Shown in pieces: positions 10,962 to 19,331 of a DNA stretch of 26,766 nt. Origin of the DNA: Temnopleurus reevesii. Taxonomy: Eukaryota; Echinodermata; Echinoidea; Temnopleuroida; Temnopleuridae. Numbering within the stretch: the first letter of the stretch is position 1; every line of letters starts with the position of its first letter. The DNA is taken from positions 40,192 to 66,957 of the forward strand of contig BQKZ01002993.1 of assembly GCA_036244855.1 (NCBI GenBank). Reading direction: 5' to 3'. The notes beneath the pieces are model-generated. The model searched no databases and was not told where the DNA came from. It worked only from the letters and a program-made list of their open reading frames with translations. A program made the position numbers and the translations under genes.

Positions 10962-11135
10962 AGTGGAAACTCATTATAAAGAGATCTGATAAAATGAAAT
11001 GCCTGATATAAAGAGGTAAAAATTCTTGTCCCAGCTCTTTATAACTATTTGTTTTTTTAATTCTGCTATAAAGAGATAACTGCTATAACAAGGTTATGGT
11101 ACCAAGCACCTCGTTATACCGAGTTTCCACTGTAT
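10962..11135. mobile_element. MITE with CAGTGGAAACTC ends and TA duplication
   Basis: TA-CAGTGGAAACTCATTATA on the left is inverse to TATACCGAGTTTCCACTG-TA on the right, the arrangement expected of a Tc1/mariner or pogo-type MITE. A second copy, cut off by an N, covers 12171-12303. Confidence 0.85.
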
Positions 11136-11215
11136 TGTGAAGTTTTAGATGTACAACATGAGAAATGATGAGCAAAAGGAAGGAAGGATTGAAAGATGCG
11201 GGTGACATAAAGCAA

Positions 11216-11216
11216 G

Positions 11217-11250
<34 letters not shown>

Positions 11251-11310
11251 TAGATACAGAGATAGATAAAGAGAGAGAGAGAGGGAGAGAGAGAGAACGA
11301 ATAGGAATAT
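11216..11310. repeat. (GA)n microsatellite
   Basis: A run of GAGAGA with GATAGATA inserts. The homologous run in the second copy (12385-12450) is shorter, as expected for alleles or paralogues. Confidence 0.9.
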
Positions 11311-11342
11311 GAAATTCAGAGAGATTTTCAAGAAAATTTAAT

Positions 11343-11932
11343 GAAGGATATCAGAAACAGAGCTAGCAAAGAGAGAGAAAGAATGATGGAGACACCGAAA
11401 TTGCGATTATCTGAACGACAGTCGGAAGAGAGATGGGAGGAGAAATTGGATTTTATGGCATATGTAATTTGAAGTTGACCACACTAAAAAATTACCCTGA
11501 TACAGTATATAGAAGAAGAGAGGAAGTCATAAACATGGGAAATGGGGAACTGGAGCCTGACCTCTCAAGCCTGCAAAGTTGCTTATGTCACCTCCATAAC
11601 CATCTCATATCCAGAGATGCCAACCATTCTGGAATATTCACGAGGTGTATTTTGATCTGAATGTAAGGCTTTTTATCACACTAGTGAATGGTAGAGAATA
11701 TGGTCATTATCATGTTTCTGTCACTTTTTGTTCAACTTGCATTATTCACAATATAATTTTGACCTTGTGCATATTTCGGAATGGGTGGCAACTCTGTATG
11801 AAGTGCAGGAGGTACAACATGAGGGATGAGAAGAAAGATAGTAGGATTGAAAGATGAGGTGACCTGTAGGGAAAGATGGAGAGAGAGCAAATAGAACTGA
11901 AATGTAGAGAGATCTCAAGATATAGAAATTGA
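11343..11932. repeat. 590-bp tandem repeat, unit 1
   Basis: GATATCAGAAACAGAGCTAG starts the unit here and recurs about 590 bp on at 11933, 12498 and 13080. GAGATGGGAGGAGAAATTGG with the following 40 bases recurs in each. The second unit in each 1.15-kb segment is shorter because it lacks the middle part. Confidence 0.8.
11612..11798. mobile_element. MITE family 'GATGCCAAC', copy 1
   Basis: The left end CAGAGATGCCAACCATTCTG is inverse-related to the right end (GGAATGGGTGGCAACTCTG), with adjoining GGAATATTCACGAGGT and ACCTTGTGCATATTTC. Length is about 187 bp and there is no open frame. Relatives lie at 12767, 18311, 19924 and 20835. Confidence 0.85.
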
Positions 11933-12169
11933 AGGATATCAGAAACAGAGCTAGCAGAGAGAGAGAGAGAATGATCAATCAAGACAGTGAAATCAAGAGT
12001 ATCAGAAGCAGAGATGGAAGAGAGAGAGAGAGAGAGAGATGGGAGGAGAAATTGGATTTTATGGCATATGCGATTTGAAGTTGACCACACCTTAAAATAT
12101 TGTGATAGAGTATAAAGAAGAAGAGAGGAAGCCATAAATATTGGGAGATAGGGAGCTGGAGCCAGTCCC
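11933..12169. repeat. 590-bp tandem repeat, unit 2 (partial)
   Basis: It begins with GATATCAGAAACAGAGCTAG, as unit 1 does, then goes through GA runs into the GGGAGGAGAAATTGGATTTT block and stops at the N. Confidence 0.75.
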
Positions 12170-12170
12170 N
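12170..12170. other. Single-N assembly gap
   Basis: One N sits exactly between two nearly identical 1.15-kb segments, so it is likely a contig join of unknown true size. Confidence 0.95.
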
Positions 12171-13317
12171 ATAAAGAGGTAAAAAATCTGGTCCCAGCTC
12201 TTTATAACTTATTGTTTTTTAACTCTGCTGTAAAGAGATAACTGCTATAACAAGGTATTTTTTATGGTACCAAGCACCTCGTTATACCGAGTTTCCACTG
12301 CATTGTGTGAAGTTTTAGATGTACAACATGAGAAATGATGAGCAGAAGGAAGGAAGGATTGAAAGATGCGGGTGACATAAAGCAAGGAGAGAGAGAGAGA
12401 GAAAGAGAGAGAGATAGATAAAGAGAGAGAGAGAGAGGGAGAGAGAGAGAACGAATAGGAATATGAAATTCAGAGAGATTTTCAAGAAAATTTAATGAAG
12501 GATATCAGAAACAGAGCTAGCAGAGAGAGAGAAAGAATGATGGAGACACCAAAATTGCGATTATCTGAACGACAAGTCGAAGAGAGATGGGAGGAGAAAT
12601 TGGATTTTATGGCATATGTAATTTGAAGTTGACCACACTAAAAAATTACCCTGATACAGTATATAGAAGAAGAGAGGAAGTCATAAACATTGGAAATGGG
12701 GAACTGGAGTCTGACCTCTCAAGCTTGCAAAGTTGCTTATGTCACCTCCATAACCATCTCATATCCAGAGATGCCAACCATTCTGGAATATGCATGAGGT
12801 GTATTTTCATATGAATGTAAGGCATTCATTACACTAGTGAATGGTAGAGAATATGGTCATTGTCACGTTTCTGTCACTTTTTGTTCAACTTGCATTAGTC
12901 ACATTTTTATTTTGATCTTTTGATATTCCGGAATTGGTGGCAACTCTGTATGAAGTGCAGGAGGTACAACATGAGGGATGAGCAGAAAGATAATAGGATT
13001 GAAAGATGGGGTGACCTGTAGGAAAGATGGAGAGAGCAAACAGGACTGAAATGTAGAGAGATTTCAAGATATAAAAATTGAAGAATATCAGAAACAGAGC
13101 TAGCAGAGAGAGAGAGAGAGAAAGAGAGAATGATCGATCAAGACAGTGAAATCGAGAGTATCAGAAGCAGAGATGGAAGAGAGAGGGAGAGATGGGAGGA
13201 GAAATAGGATTTTATGGCATATGTGATTTGAAGTTGACCACACCTTAAAATATTGTGATAGAGTATAAAGAAGAAGAGAGGAAGCCATAAATATTGGAGA
13301 TAGGGAGCTGGAGCCAG
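12171..13317. repeat. 1.15-kb segment, copy 2 (right of the N gap)
   Basis: Near-identical to 11012-12169 in the same order: truncated CAGTGGAAACTC MITE (12171-12303), GA run, 590-bp units from 12498 and 13080, and a GATGCCAAC MITE. Sequence then continues into unique DNA (TTCAACAATATG), whereas copy 1 ends at the gap. Confidence 0.85.
12767..12950. mobile_element. MITE family 'GATGCCAAC', copy 2
   Basis: This is the counterpart of 11612-11798 within the second 1.15-kb segment. Its left end is closer to the family form (GGAATATGCATGAGGT). Confidence 0.85.
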
Positions 13318-13438
13318 TCCTTCAACAATATGATATCTTTATTCCTTGCTCAACCCTGTAAAGTTGGCACCTCCAGAACTATTCCAAAGCCTTAGTCCAT
13401 AGCTGAAGTACAATCAACTCTGGCTTATTCGAACTTCT

Positions 13439-13611
13439 CTAAGGGGGTGTTGTTCCAAAGTTGCAATTGATCGGAACACGCCAATCAAAATTATTGTTCT
13501 CATGTGCGTCTTGTTAGAAGCGCATATCATGTGGGAATGAAAATACGCATTGCACTTTGCAACCGATTTCCAATTGATTTGTGATCAATTGCAACTTTTG
13601 AACAACACCCC
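13439..13611 (+). mobile_element. MITE family 'GGGTGTTG', copy 2
   Basis: The left end GGGGGTGTTGTTCCAAAGTT, then GCAATTGATC, is inverse to the right end GATCAATTGC, then AACTTTTGAACAACACCCC. Length is about 173 bp. The middle shares CAATCAAAATTATTGTT and GCGTCTTGTTAGAAG with copy 3. Confidence 0.9.
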
Positions 13612-13767
13612 GAAGTCAAATAATTGCCTTAGTTGAATTTATTTTAGGAAAATATTATAGAAAACCTAGTCAAATTTCTCCTTACTTGAACAAATTTTTG
13701 TGGTCCAAATAGATTCAACTAGTTCAGAGTTACCTGTACTTTTACAGAACATAGGATGTAGAGATAT

Positions 13768-14460
13768 GGTAAGGAACTGGTCGCTGATTGTAAATTGTAA
13801 GTATGTGATGTGTCGGTTCCATCTTGCATTGTGATATTAGTAAAAAAAAATAAAAATGTAAATGCGTAGAAAATTTGGACACTTATAATAATAATAATGA
13901 ACGGCTTTTATATAGCGCTCATCAACTCTTTATGAAGAATTCTCTAAGCGCTCTACAATTGCAGCATTATTACCCTGGCTTTAGCCCGTCAGCCACTTCA
14001 CTAGCGCACTTGGCGTTTCAAGGAATAAATATCCCTACCAGGTACCCAGTCACCTCACCTGGGTTGAGTGCAGCACAATGTGGATGAATTTCTTGCTGAA
14101 GGAAATTAACGCCATGGGAGGGATTCGAACCTATGACCCTCTGGTTGAAAGGCAATAGTCATGACCACTACGCCACGGCGCCTCCACTTATACACTATAC
14201 ACTATACCTTGCACACGAGTCTAGGTATTATGGATAATGTTGAACAATTTTGTTACTATGCAATACATTTATGTCGGCAAATAATTATAGAATTCATAAA
14301 GGTGGCTTATTCTTCATAGTCTATGGTTAGAACCTGGTTTAACTCATAGTGTGTGAAAATGTAAGTGCACTTAATTAAGCACGCACACATCAAAGTGGTC
14401 GGATGAACGTGCCTCTAAGGTAATTTATCAAGTGCAGAAACGCTTAAATTTTCCCCTGCC
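13768..14460. repeat. Segment X, copy 1 (with SINE)
   Basis: It starts GGTAAGGAACTGGTCGCTG and ends CAATTTTCCCCTGCC-like sequence at the N. It repeats 15025-15420 nearly base for base, except for an inserted SINE (13888-14184) and small indels around 14272-14290. Confidence 0.88.
13888..14184 (-). mobile_element. tRNA-derived SINE, complete, with target site duplication
   Basis: On the minus strand the head starts GGCGCCGTGGCGTAGTGG (A box) and has a perfect B box GGTTCGAATCC. A body of about 200 bp ends in GAGCGCTATATAAAAGCC and an ATT-type repeat tail. CACTTATA flanks both sides (13880-13887 and 14185-14192). The second copy of segment X lacks it, giving an empty site. This marks a fairly young insertion; the family resembles SINEs common in marine deuterostomes. 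Confidence 0.9.
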
Positions 14461-14461
14461 N
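14461..14461. other. Single-N assembly gap
   Basis: The N lies between the end of segment X copy 1 and the 53-bp minisatellite, at the point where the other copy of X continues into a MITE. Confidence 0.95.
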
Positions 14462-14996
14462 CATGACGACTTGTAATGTTTTAGATGTCGACTTGGCAAG
14501 ATACCTTATCTCATCATGACGACTTGTAATGTTTTAGATGTCGACTTGGCAAGATACCTTATCTCACCATGACGACTTGTATTTTTTTAGATGTCGACTT
14601 GGCAAGATACCTTATCTCACCATGACGTCTTATAATTTTGGGGACGTCGACTTGGCAAGATAATATATCTCACCATGACGACATGAATTTTGTTAAGTCG
14701 ACTTGTCAAGATAATATATGTTGCCATGACGACATCATTTTTTTGCTAAGTCGACTTGGTAAGATGATTTATGTCGCCATGTCGACTTATAATTTTTGGG
14801 AAGTCGACTTGGCAAGAAAATATACCTCGCCATGACGACATGTATTTTTGTTAAGTCGACTTGGCAAGAAAAATTATATCGCCATGTCGACTTATAAACG
14901 TTATTAAGTCGACATGACTAGATAAATATCTTTACAAGTCGACAAAATATGGATATTAAGTCGACTTGTCGAGATAAAATATCTTGACAAGTCTCC
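14462..14996. repeat. 53-bp minisatellite, about ten units, with GTCGAC palindromes
   Basis: Units start with CATGACGAC or CATGTCGAC at 14462, 14515, 14568, 14621, 14674, 14725, 14778, 14831 and 14883, with a last partial unit near 14934. Each holds a second half-site of the form AGTCGACTTGGCAAGAT or TGTCGACTTGGCAAGAT, so the unit is built from two halves of about 26 bp. Early units are nearly identical and later ones diverge. No open frame follows it consistently. Confidence 0.95.
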
Positions 14997-15024
14997 AAGT
15001 CGATGGCACTTAGAAGCTTCCGCA

Positions 15025-15420
15025 GGTAAGGGACTGGTCGCTGATTGTAAATTGTAAGTATGTGATGTGTCGGTTCCATCTTGCATTGTGATATTAGTAA
15101 AAAATAAAATGTAAATGTATAGAAAATTTGGACACTTGTACATTTTACCTTGTACACGATTATGGAGAATGTTGAACAATTTTGTTACTATGCAATACAT
15201 TTAGCGGGAAAACGATGTATCAAAATGTCATTAAATAGTTATAGAATTCACAAAGGTGGTTCATTCTTCATAGTCTATGGTTAAAACCTGGTTTAACTCA
15301 TAGTGTGTGAAAATGTAAGTTTTAGTGCACTTGATTAAGCACGCACATATCAAAGTGGTCGGATGAACGTGCCTCTAAGGTAATTTATCAAGTGCAGAAA
15401 CGCTTCAATTTTCCCCTGCC
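15025..15420. repeat. Segment X, copy 2 (empty SINE site)
   Basis: GGTAAGGGACTGGTCGCTG to TTTTCCCCTGCC, matching 13768-14460 without the SINE. It is preceded by the minisatellite and followed directly by the MITE at 15423. Confidence 0.88.
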
Positions 15421-15422
15421 AT

Positions 15423-15926
15423 GGTTTAAAGCCCAAGTATAGTTTTGGTAAAGATTAAAAAATATGAATATTTGAGATGTTTATCATGACATATAATTCT
15501 TGTACACATTTTGAGACCATGGCATATTTTTTTACGAAATGATTCTTTTGTAAATTTGAATTTGACCATTAAATCATATTTAGCGCCCTCTCTTGATCAT
15601 AACAATATTTTGCTTGCTATCGGGAATTTACAAAGTTATTTCTGAGATTTGACAATATAATGATAAAAAGTTATACACAACAATAAAACTCTAAAATTTT
15701 CATCAAATTCTGTGCATGAGAAGTTGTCCTTTATAAAAAAAGAAAACATTGAGTTAGTGTCGTGGAGCACATTTTAGGTAATAGCTTTTCTAAAACTCAT
15801 TCATTTTTCGCACAATCTTTTGTGCAACATTTTCATGATACTATATTTCATTTTATACTGATTTGAAGACAAAATCTGGTGATGAAAATATTCGCTTTTA
15901 CCAAAACTTTACTTGGGCTTTAAACC
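15423..15926. mobile_element. 504-bp MITE with GGTTTAAAGCCCAAGTA ends
   Basis: The left end GGTTTAAAGCCCAAGTATAG, then TTTTGGTAAA, is inverse to the right end TTTACCAAAAC, then TTTACTTGGGCTTTAAACC. The inner arms also pair loosely (AATATGAATATTT against AAAATATTCGC). It contains no long open frame. Confidence 0.85.
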
Positions 15927-17040
15927 TATTAATGAAATAAACAATCATGAATTCCAGCCAAAATGTATTGCCTTCCTGCAAAATTTTTCAAATTTCGCTT
16001 TTAGTACACTACAATATTGAAAACCCTCTAAAACAAATCAATAAGTGAATACAAAAAAAAAAATAAAGCAAGAGAAGACATCTTGTCATGAAAACATTTT
16101 TAGATATTTATTTCGGAAGACTTTCCAACTGCATTTCTTTTGATGCACTGCATGTCAAAAGCAATAATCACAAAATATATATTATATCTCACATTCATTC
16201 AAAATTGTTAATATATTAATTTGTTCAAATCACAAAACATTATTGGTAAAAATGATCCCTGTTATATTGATAGCTGCAAAGCAAACATACAATCTCCAAT
16301 TTCAATGACACACAACTTCTGTAAATGTTGAATGAATACAAAAATGCCTGGGTTACAGAAGTTCAAATTCTGAACGGCTTCATATTTGCTCTGCCCCAGT
16401 GGTATACAAGTACGACCGGTAGATGGCGTGATCATATCTTCGTACAGAACGCCAGAATGTTGGGTCTGAGAACCGTCGCCCGTGAATTCTCGGGATCGCG
16501 CCCTCTTTCAAACTGGCAGCAATGGAAAGAAAAGGGATCAATCGGGAGGGTATAGCGCTTTCAAAAAAATCGTTTAGAATCTGAATTAGGGTTACAGCAG
16601 TATACATTTTAAATGTACTTCCATTTCGTACAAATTTAAAAATCATGATATTTTGGTGCACATTCAATTTTTATGTGAAATTGGAGATAAATCACACACA
16701 ATAATTAGTAATAAGGTGGAAAAATACTTTGATTTCCTATGTCTCAGCTAACAACCCCACAGGAAATCAATTTCACCACTAACGTAGCTATTCAAATTGC
16801 AACCACATTATGATTGCAGATTTATTGGAAAGGTTTAAGTAAGCCTTTAAATGCATTTATATAAACAAGACTATCTATGCAGTAGTGATGTGATAGGCTT
16901 TGAAGTAAAATGCCATTCCAAAAGAGTGGTTACAGATGTATACATTTTCTTAAATGATAAATTACCTTTCCAATTAGATGTTAACAGATATTAATGGATG
17001 AATTCTACTGTTGCCAGGATTGACAGTAGATGAAATACTA
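15927..17040. other. Gene-free AT-rich stretch
   Basis: I see no coding exon, RNA or clear repeat. The open frames at 16325-16555 (+) and 16380-16667 (-) overlap each other and show no recognisable motif. Part around 16380-16560 is more GC-rich (GATGGCGTGATC, GCGCCCTCTTTC) and could be an unidentified repeat. Confidence 0.4.
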
Positions 17041-17042
17041 CA

Positions 17043-17200
17043 AATGGGTGTTGCTCGAAAGTTGCATTAAATTGCAAATCAACTGCAACTTTACTCGTGA
17101 ACGAACTACGTTTTTTACCATTTTTATTGATTTTGATTGGTACAAGCCAATTAACCTGCAACATGCATCTGATTGCAACTTTCTAGCAACACCCTCTAAG
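17043..17200. mobile_element. MITE family 'GGGTGTTG', copy 4 (diverged)
   Basis: GGGTGTTGCTCGAAAGTTGCA on the left is inverse to TTGCAACTTTCTAGCAACACC on the right. The middle differs from copies 1-3 but keeps AATCAACTGCAACTTTA. Confidence 0.8.
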
Positions 17201-17361
17201 AATAAAATAAAATTTACATCTTTGAAATAATTGCATCACAGCCCAGAGAGTTAATTGTACAATATTTTAACATCAGTAAGATATTTTAAAATGACAAATT
17301 TATACACACATGAAATTTATCTGACATGATCAAGGATTATCAACTAGCTGTGAACATACTT

Positions 17362-17534
17362 GGGTGCTACAAGAATTTCTTGCACCACTTGCCCGACAGC
17401 ACAAGTGACTTCTTAAATGAATGGCCCAAACACAATTTCTGTATGCCTTTTTGGGCAAGTGACAATCTTATTTACTTACCCAATGGCTCAGTTTTGTTGC
17501 CTTGGGCATTCGGGCAAGTGGGTTTGTAGCGCCC
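17362..17534. mobile_element. MITE with GGGTGCTACAAG ends
   Basis: GGGTGCTACAAGAATTTCTTG on the left is inverse to AAGTGGGTTTGTAGCGCCC on the right. The tetra-repeat-like motif CTTGCCC/GGGCAAG occurs four or more times inside. Length is about 173 bp with no gene. Confidence 0.75.
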
Positions 17535-17797
17535 TGATTAAAGATATAGAAATGGTGAAAGACAAGAAAATATAATGATGCAAGTACATCAAGGATGGTG
17601 GAGAGAAGAAAGTAAGAGAGAAAATGTATTGTACATGTATGAAAAGAAGAGAGAATAAAGGAGAAGCCTAATTTAAATTTGATAGAAAAATACATAATGG
17701 AGCAATTAATAATTCACTGGACGGAATTCATATAAATTGCAGACAAATACTGGTATAATTACAAATGCACAAGAAAAATACATTCATAAAATTTACA

Positions 17798-17972
17798 CTA
17801 AGGGGATGTTATTCCAAAGTTGCAATTGATCGGAGCGTGCCAATCAAAATTATTGTTTCATACACGTCTTGTTAGAAGTGCATATCGTGTGAATGAAAAT
17901 GCATTTTACAATTTGCAACTGATTTGCAGTTGATTTGTGATCAATTGCAACTTTTGAACAACACCCCCTTAG
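17798..17972 (+). mobile_element. MITE family 'GGGTGTTG', copy 3
   Basis: CTAAGGGGATGTTATTCC on the left is inverse to GAACAACACCCCCTTAG on the right. The middle follows copy 2 closely (GTTGCAATTGATCGGA, CGTCTTGTTAGAAG, TGATCAATTGCAACTTTTG). Confidence 0.9.
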
Positions 17973-18882
17973 ATTTAGAGCTGCATATAGATAACATTGG
18001 AAAAACAATATTATACATAAACAATGCTTTAAAAATTATCTTACTTAACAATAAGTTACATCCTTTGGATATATTTGTTCAAGGTATTTCAATAAAACTA
18101 GGCAAATCATTACAATTTGTTGACACAATTGAATGCTTATCATATCTCTGCACAATAAAAACAATTAGAGAAGAAAATAAAGAAAATAGGAAATCTAAAA
18201 ATAAGATGCAATCACATTTGGAATGATAATACAATGTACTTCATTTTGAATACTGATACAATGGACGTTAGTTTATGCATTCATGATTTAAAAAAGATTT
18301 AAATATAGCGCAGGGATGCCAAACGTTCCAGAATATGCAGGAGGTAAAAAAATTAAAACGTGAATAGCGCAACAGCTGAGCAAAAAGTGAGTAAACATGA
18401 TAACAATATCCACCCTCTCTCCAAGCCTCATGCATATTCTGTGACGGTTAGCATCTCTTATAATGATGTATTTCGCACAAGTACTGTGTCTTGCATTGAT
18501 AATACCTACGTGAAATGTATATATTAAAAAAAATCTGCCTAACTCAAAATGACTATTTCAACAGAAAATTGACGTTGAAAATGAGATGAACATTGAATAA
18601 GAGAAATGAAGATTGAAGAATATCAAAATAAAAGTTATTAGGGCTCAAATAAACTACAGCATGAGCATAAAACGGACCAACGTTTCAGATGCAAACCCAT
18701 ATCAAAGTAGTACCTTCTCATTTCCTTCTTTATTGCAACCCTTCCTTCTTCCCTTCTTCTATCTATTGAATTCTCCCCATCGCATTATACTTGATATCAA
18801 GTGATGTCATCAGGCCCTATAAATATTTTTGATGGGCCCTAGCATCTCAATCTACTGAGTTTCCATTGTACTAGCAAAGTGA
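17973..18882. other. Intergenic stretch downstream of the EF-hand gene
   Basis: Apart from the MITE relic at 18311-18460, I see only AT-rich DNA. A GAGTTTCCATTGTACTA at about 18857 resembles the CAGTGGAAACTC MITE end. The frames at 17924-18226 and 18613-18804 show no known motif. Confidence 0.4.
18311..18460. mobile_element. MITE family 'GATGCCAAC', copy 3 (decayed)
   Basis: CAGGGATGCCAAACGTTCCAG, then AATATGCAGGAGGT on the left; CCTCATGCATATTCTGTGACGG, then TTAGCATCTCT on the right. The interior reads as the inverse of copy 4 (AATAGCGCAACAGCTGAGCAAAAAGTGA). Confidence 0.8.
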
Positions 18883-18995
18883 GCTTTGTCTATCTCTGTA
18901 ATTGTGACCTGTTTTCCTATAATCTGCTGGTGAATCTTCTGAAAGAAAGGATTGAAGGGTTAAAACTCCACAAAGTCAATGCTACCATTGGTCTG
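18883..18995 (-). pseudogene. Ghost copy A of the terminal EF-hand exon
   Basis: On the minus strand GGTAGCATTGACTTTGTGGAG matches the fourth EF-hand of the real exon, then the frame hits TAA and shifts. The AATCTGCTGGTGAATCTTCT block (+ strand) lies 177 bp from the same block in copy B. Both EF-hand coding ends are lost, so it is not functional. Confidence 0.8.
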
Positions 18996-19009
18996 AAGTT
19001 TTGACTAAG

Positions 19010-19190
19010 AACCCTCATCAAATGACTATCTATTTATTTCCTTCTTTATGGTAATCCTAGCCTCCTCGATCTCTTCAATCGTGACTGGCTTCCCAATAAT
19101 CTGCTGGTGAATCTTCTGAAAGAAAGGTATGAAGGCCAGAAACTCCTTAAAGTCAATGGGTGACTTCAAGTTCGATGTTGCCGTTGGTGT
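19010..19190 (-). pseudogene. Copy B of the terminal EF-hand exon, with an intact C-terminal frame
   Basis: Minus-strand bases from about 19165 down encode IDFKEFLAFIPFFQKIHQQI, then IGKPVTIEEIEEARITIKKE and INR with a TAG stop. That is 43 residues, six of them different from the real exon. Upstream the EF-hand loop is broken by an insertion of about 19 bases (NTNGNIEL, then CTTGAAGTCACCCATTGA), so the frame does not join the rest of the exon. By hand count, codon changes are about 10 synonymous to 6 replacement. It lies about 170 bp past the real stop, in the likely 3' UTR, and contains AATAAA (19038-19033). It could be a pseudo-exon or a formerly used alternative end. Confidence 0.75.
19033..19038 (-). 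promoter_or_regulatory. Possible poly(A) signal AATAAA
   Basis: On the minus strand AATAAA occurs about 295 bp after the TAA of the EF-hand gene, inside copy B, where the real exon has AATGCA. It is a candidate only; cleavage-site evidence is absent. Confidence 0.3.
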
Positions 19191-19331
19191 TTAGAGAGCG
19201 AAATGGCCAGTAAACCGAGCTCCAACACAGGCGGTCAGTTTACAAAAGCGATACCATCAACATATTGATCGCTCAACAACAGCCTCAACGCAAGTGGTCT
19301 GAAGTTCTGGCTCAAAACCCTCATCAAATGA

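Larger units (their letters stand above)
11012..12169. repeat. 1.15-kb segment, copy 1 (left of the N gap)
   Basis: This segment is nearly repeated at 12171-13317 in the same orientation, including a MITE end, GA runs and two rounds of a 590-bp unit. Both copies end in GGAGCTGGAGCCAGTCC and copy 2 begins directly after the N at 12170. It is probably the second allele placed in tandem by the assembler, but a true duplication is possible. Confidence 0.85.

Noticed and set aside
11083..13288. Frames rich in Ser-Leu and the repeated frame starting MGGEIGFYG
   Set aside because: The Ser-Leu frames are GA-repeat shadows; the MGGEIGFYG frame recurs because the DNA segment is duplicated and it runs across a MITE. 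No domain is seen.
14462..14996. CRISPR-like regular spacing
   Set aside because: Units vary along their whole length with no distinct spacers, the genome is eukaryotic and no cas genes exist; it is a minisatellite.
16325..16667. Overlapping frames on both strands
   Set aside because: No family motif, no splice support and no codon pattern that favours either strand.
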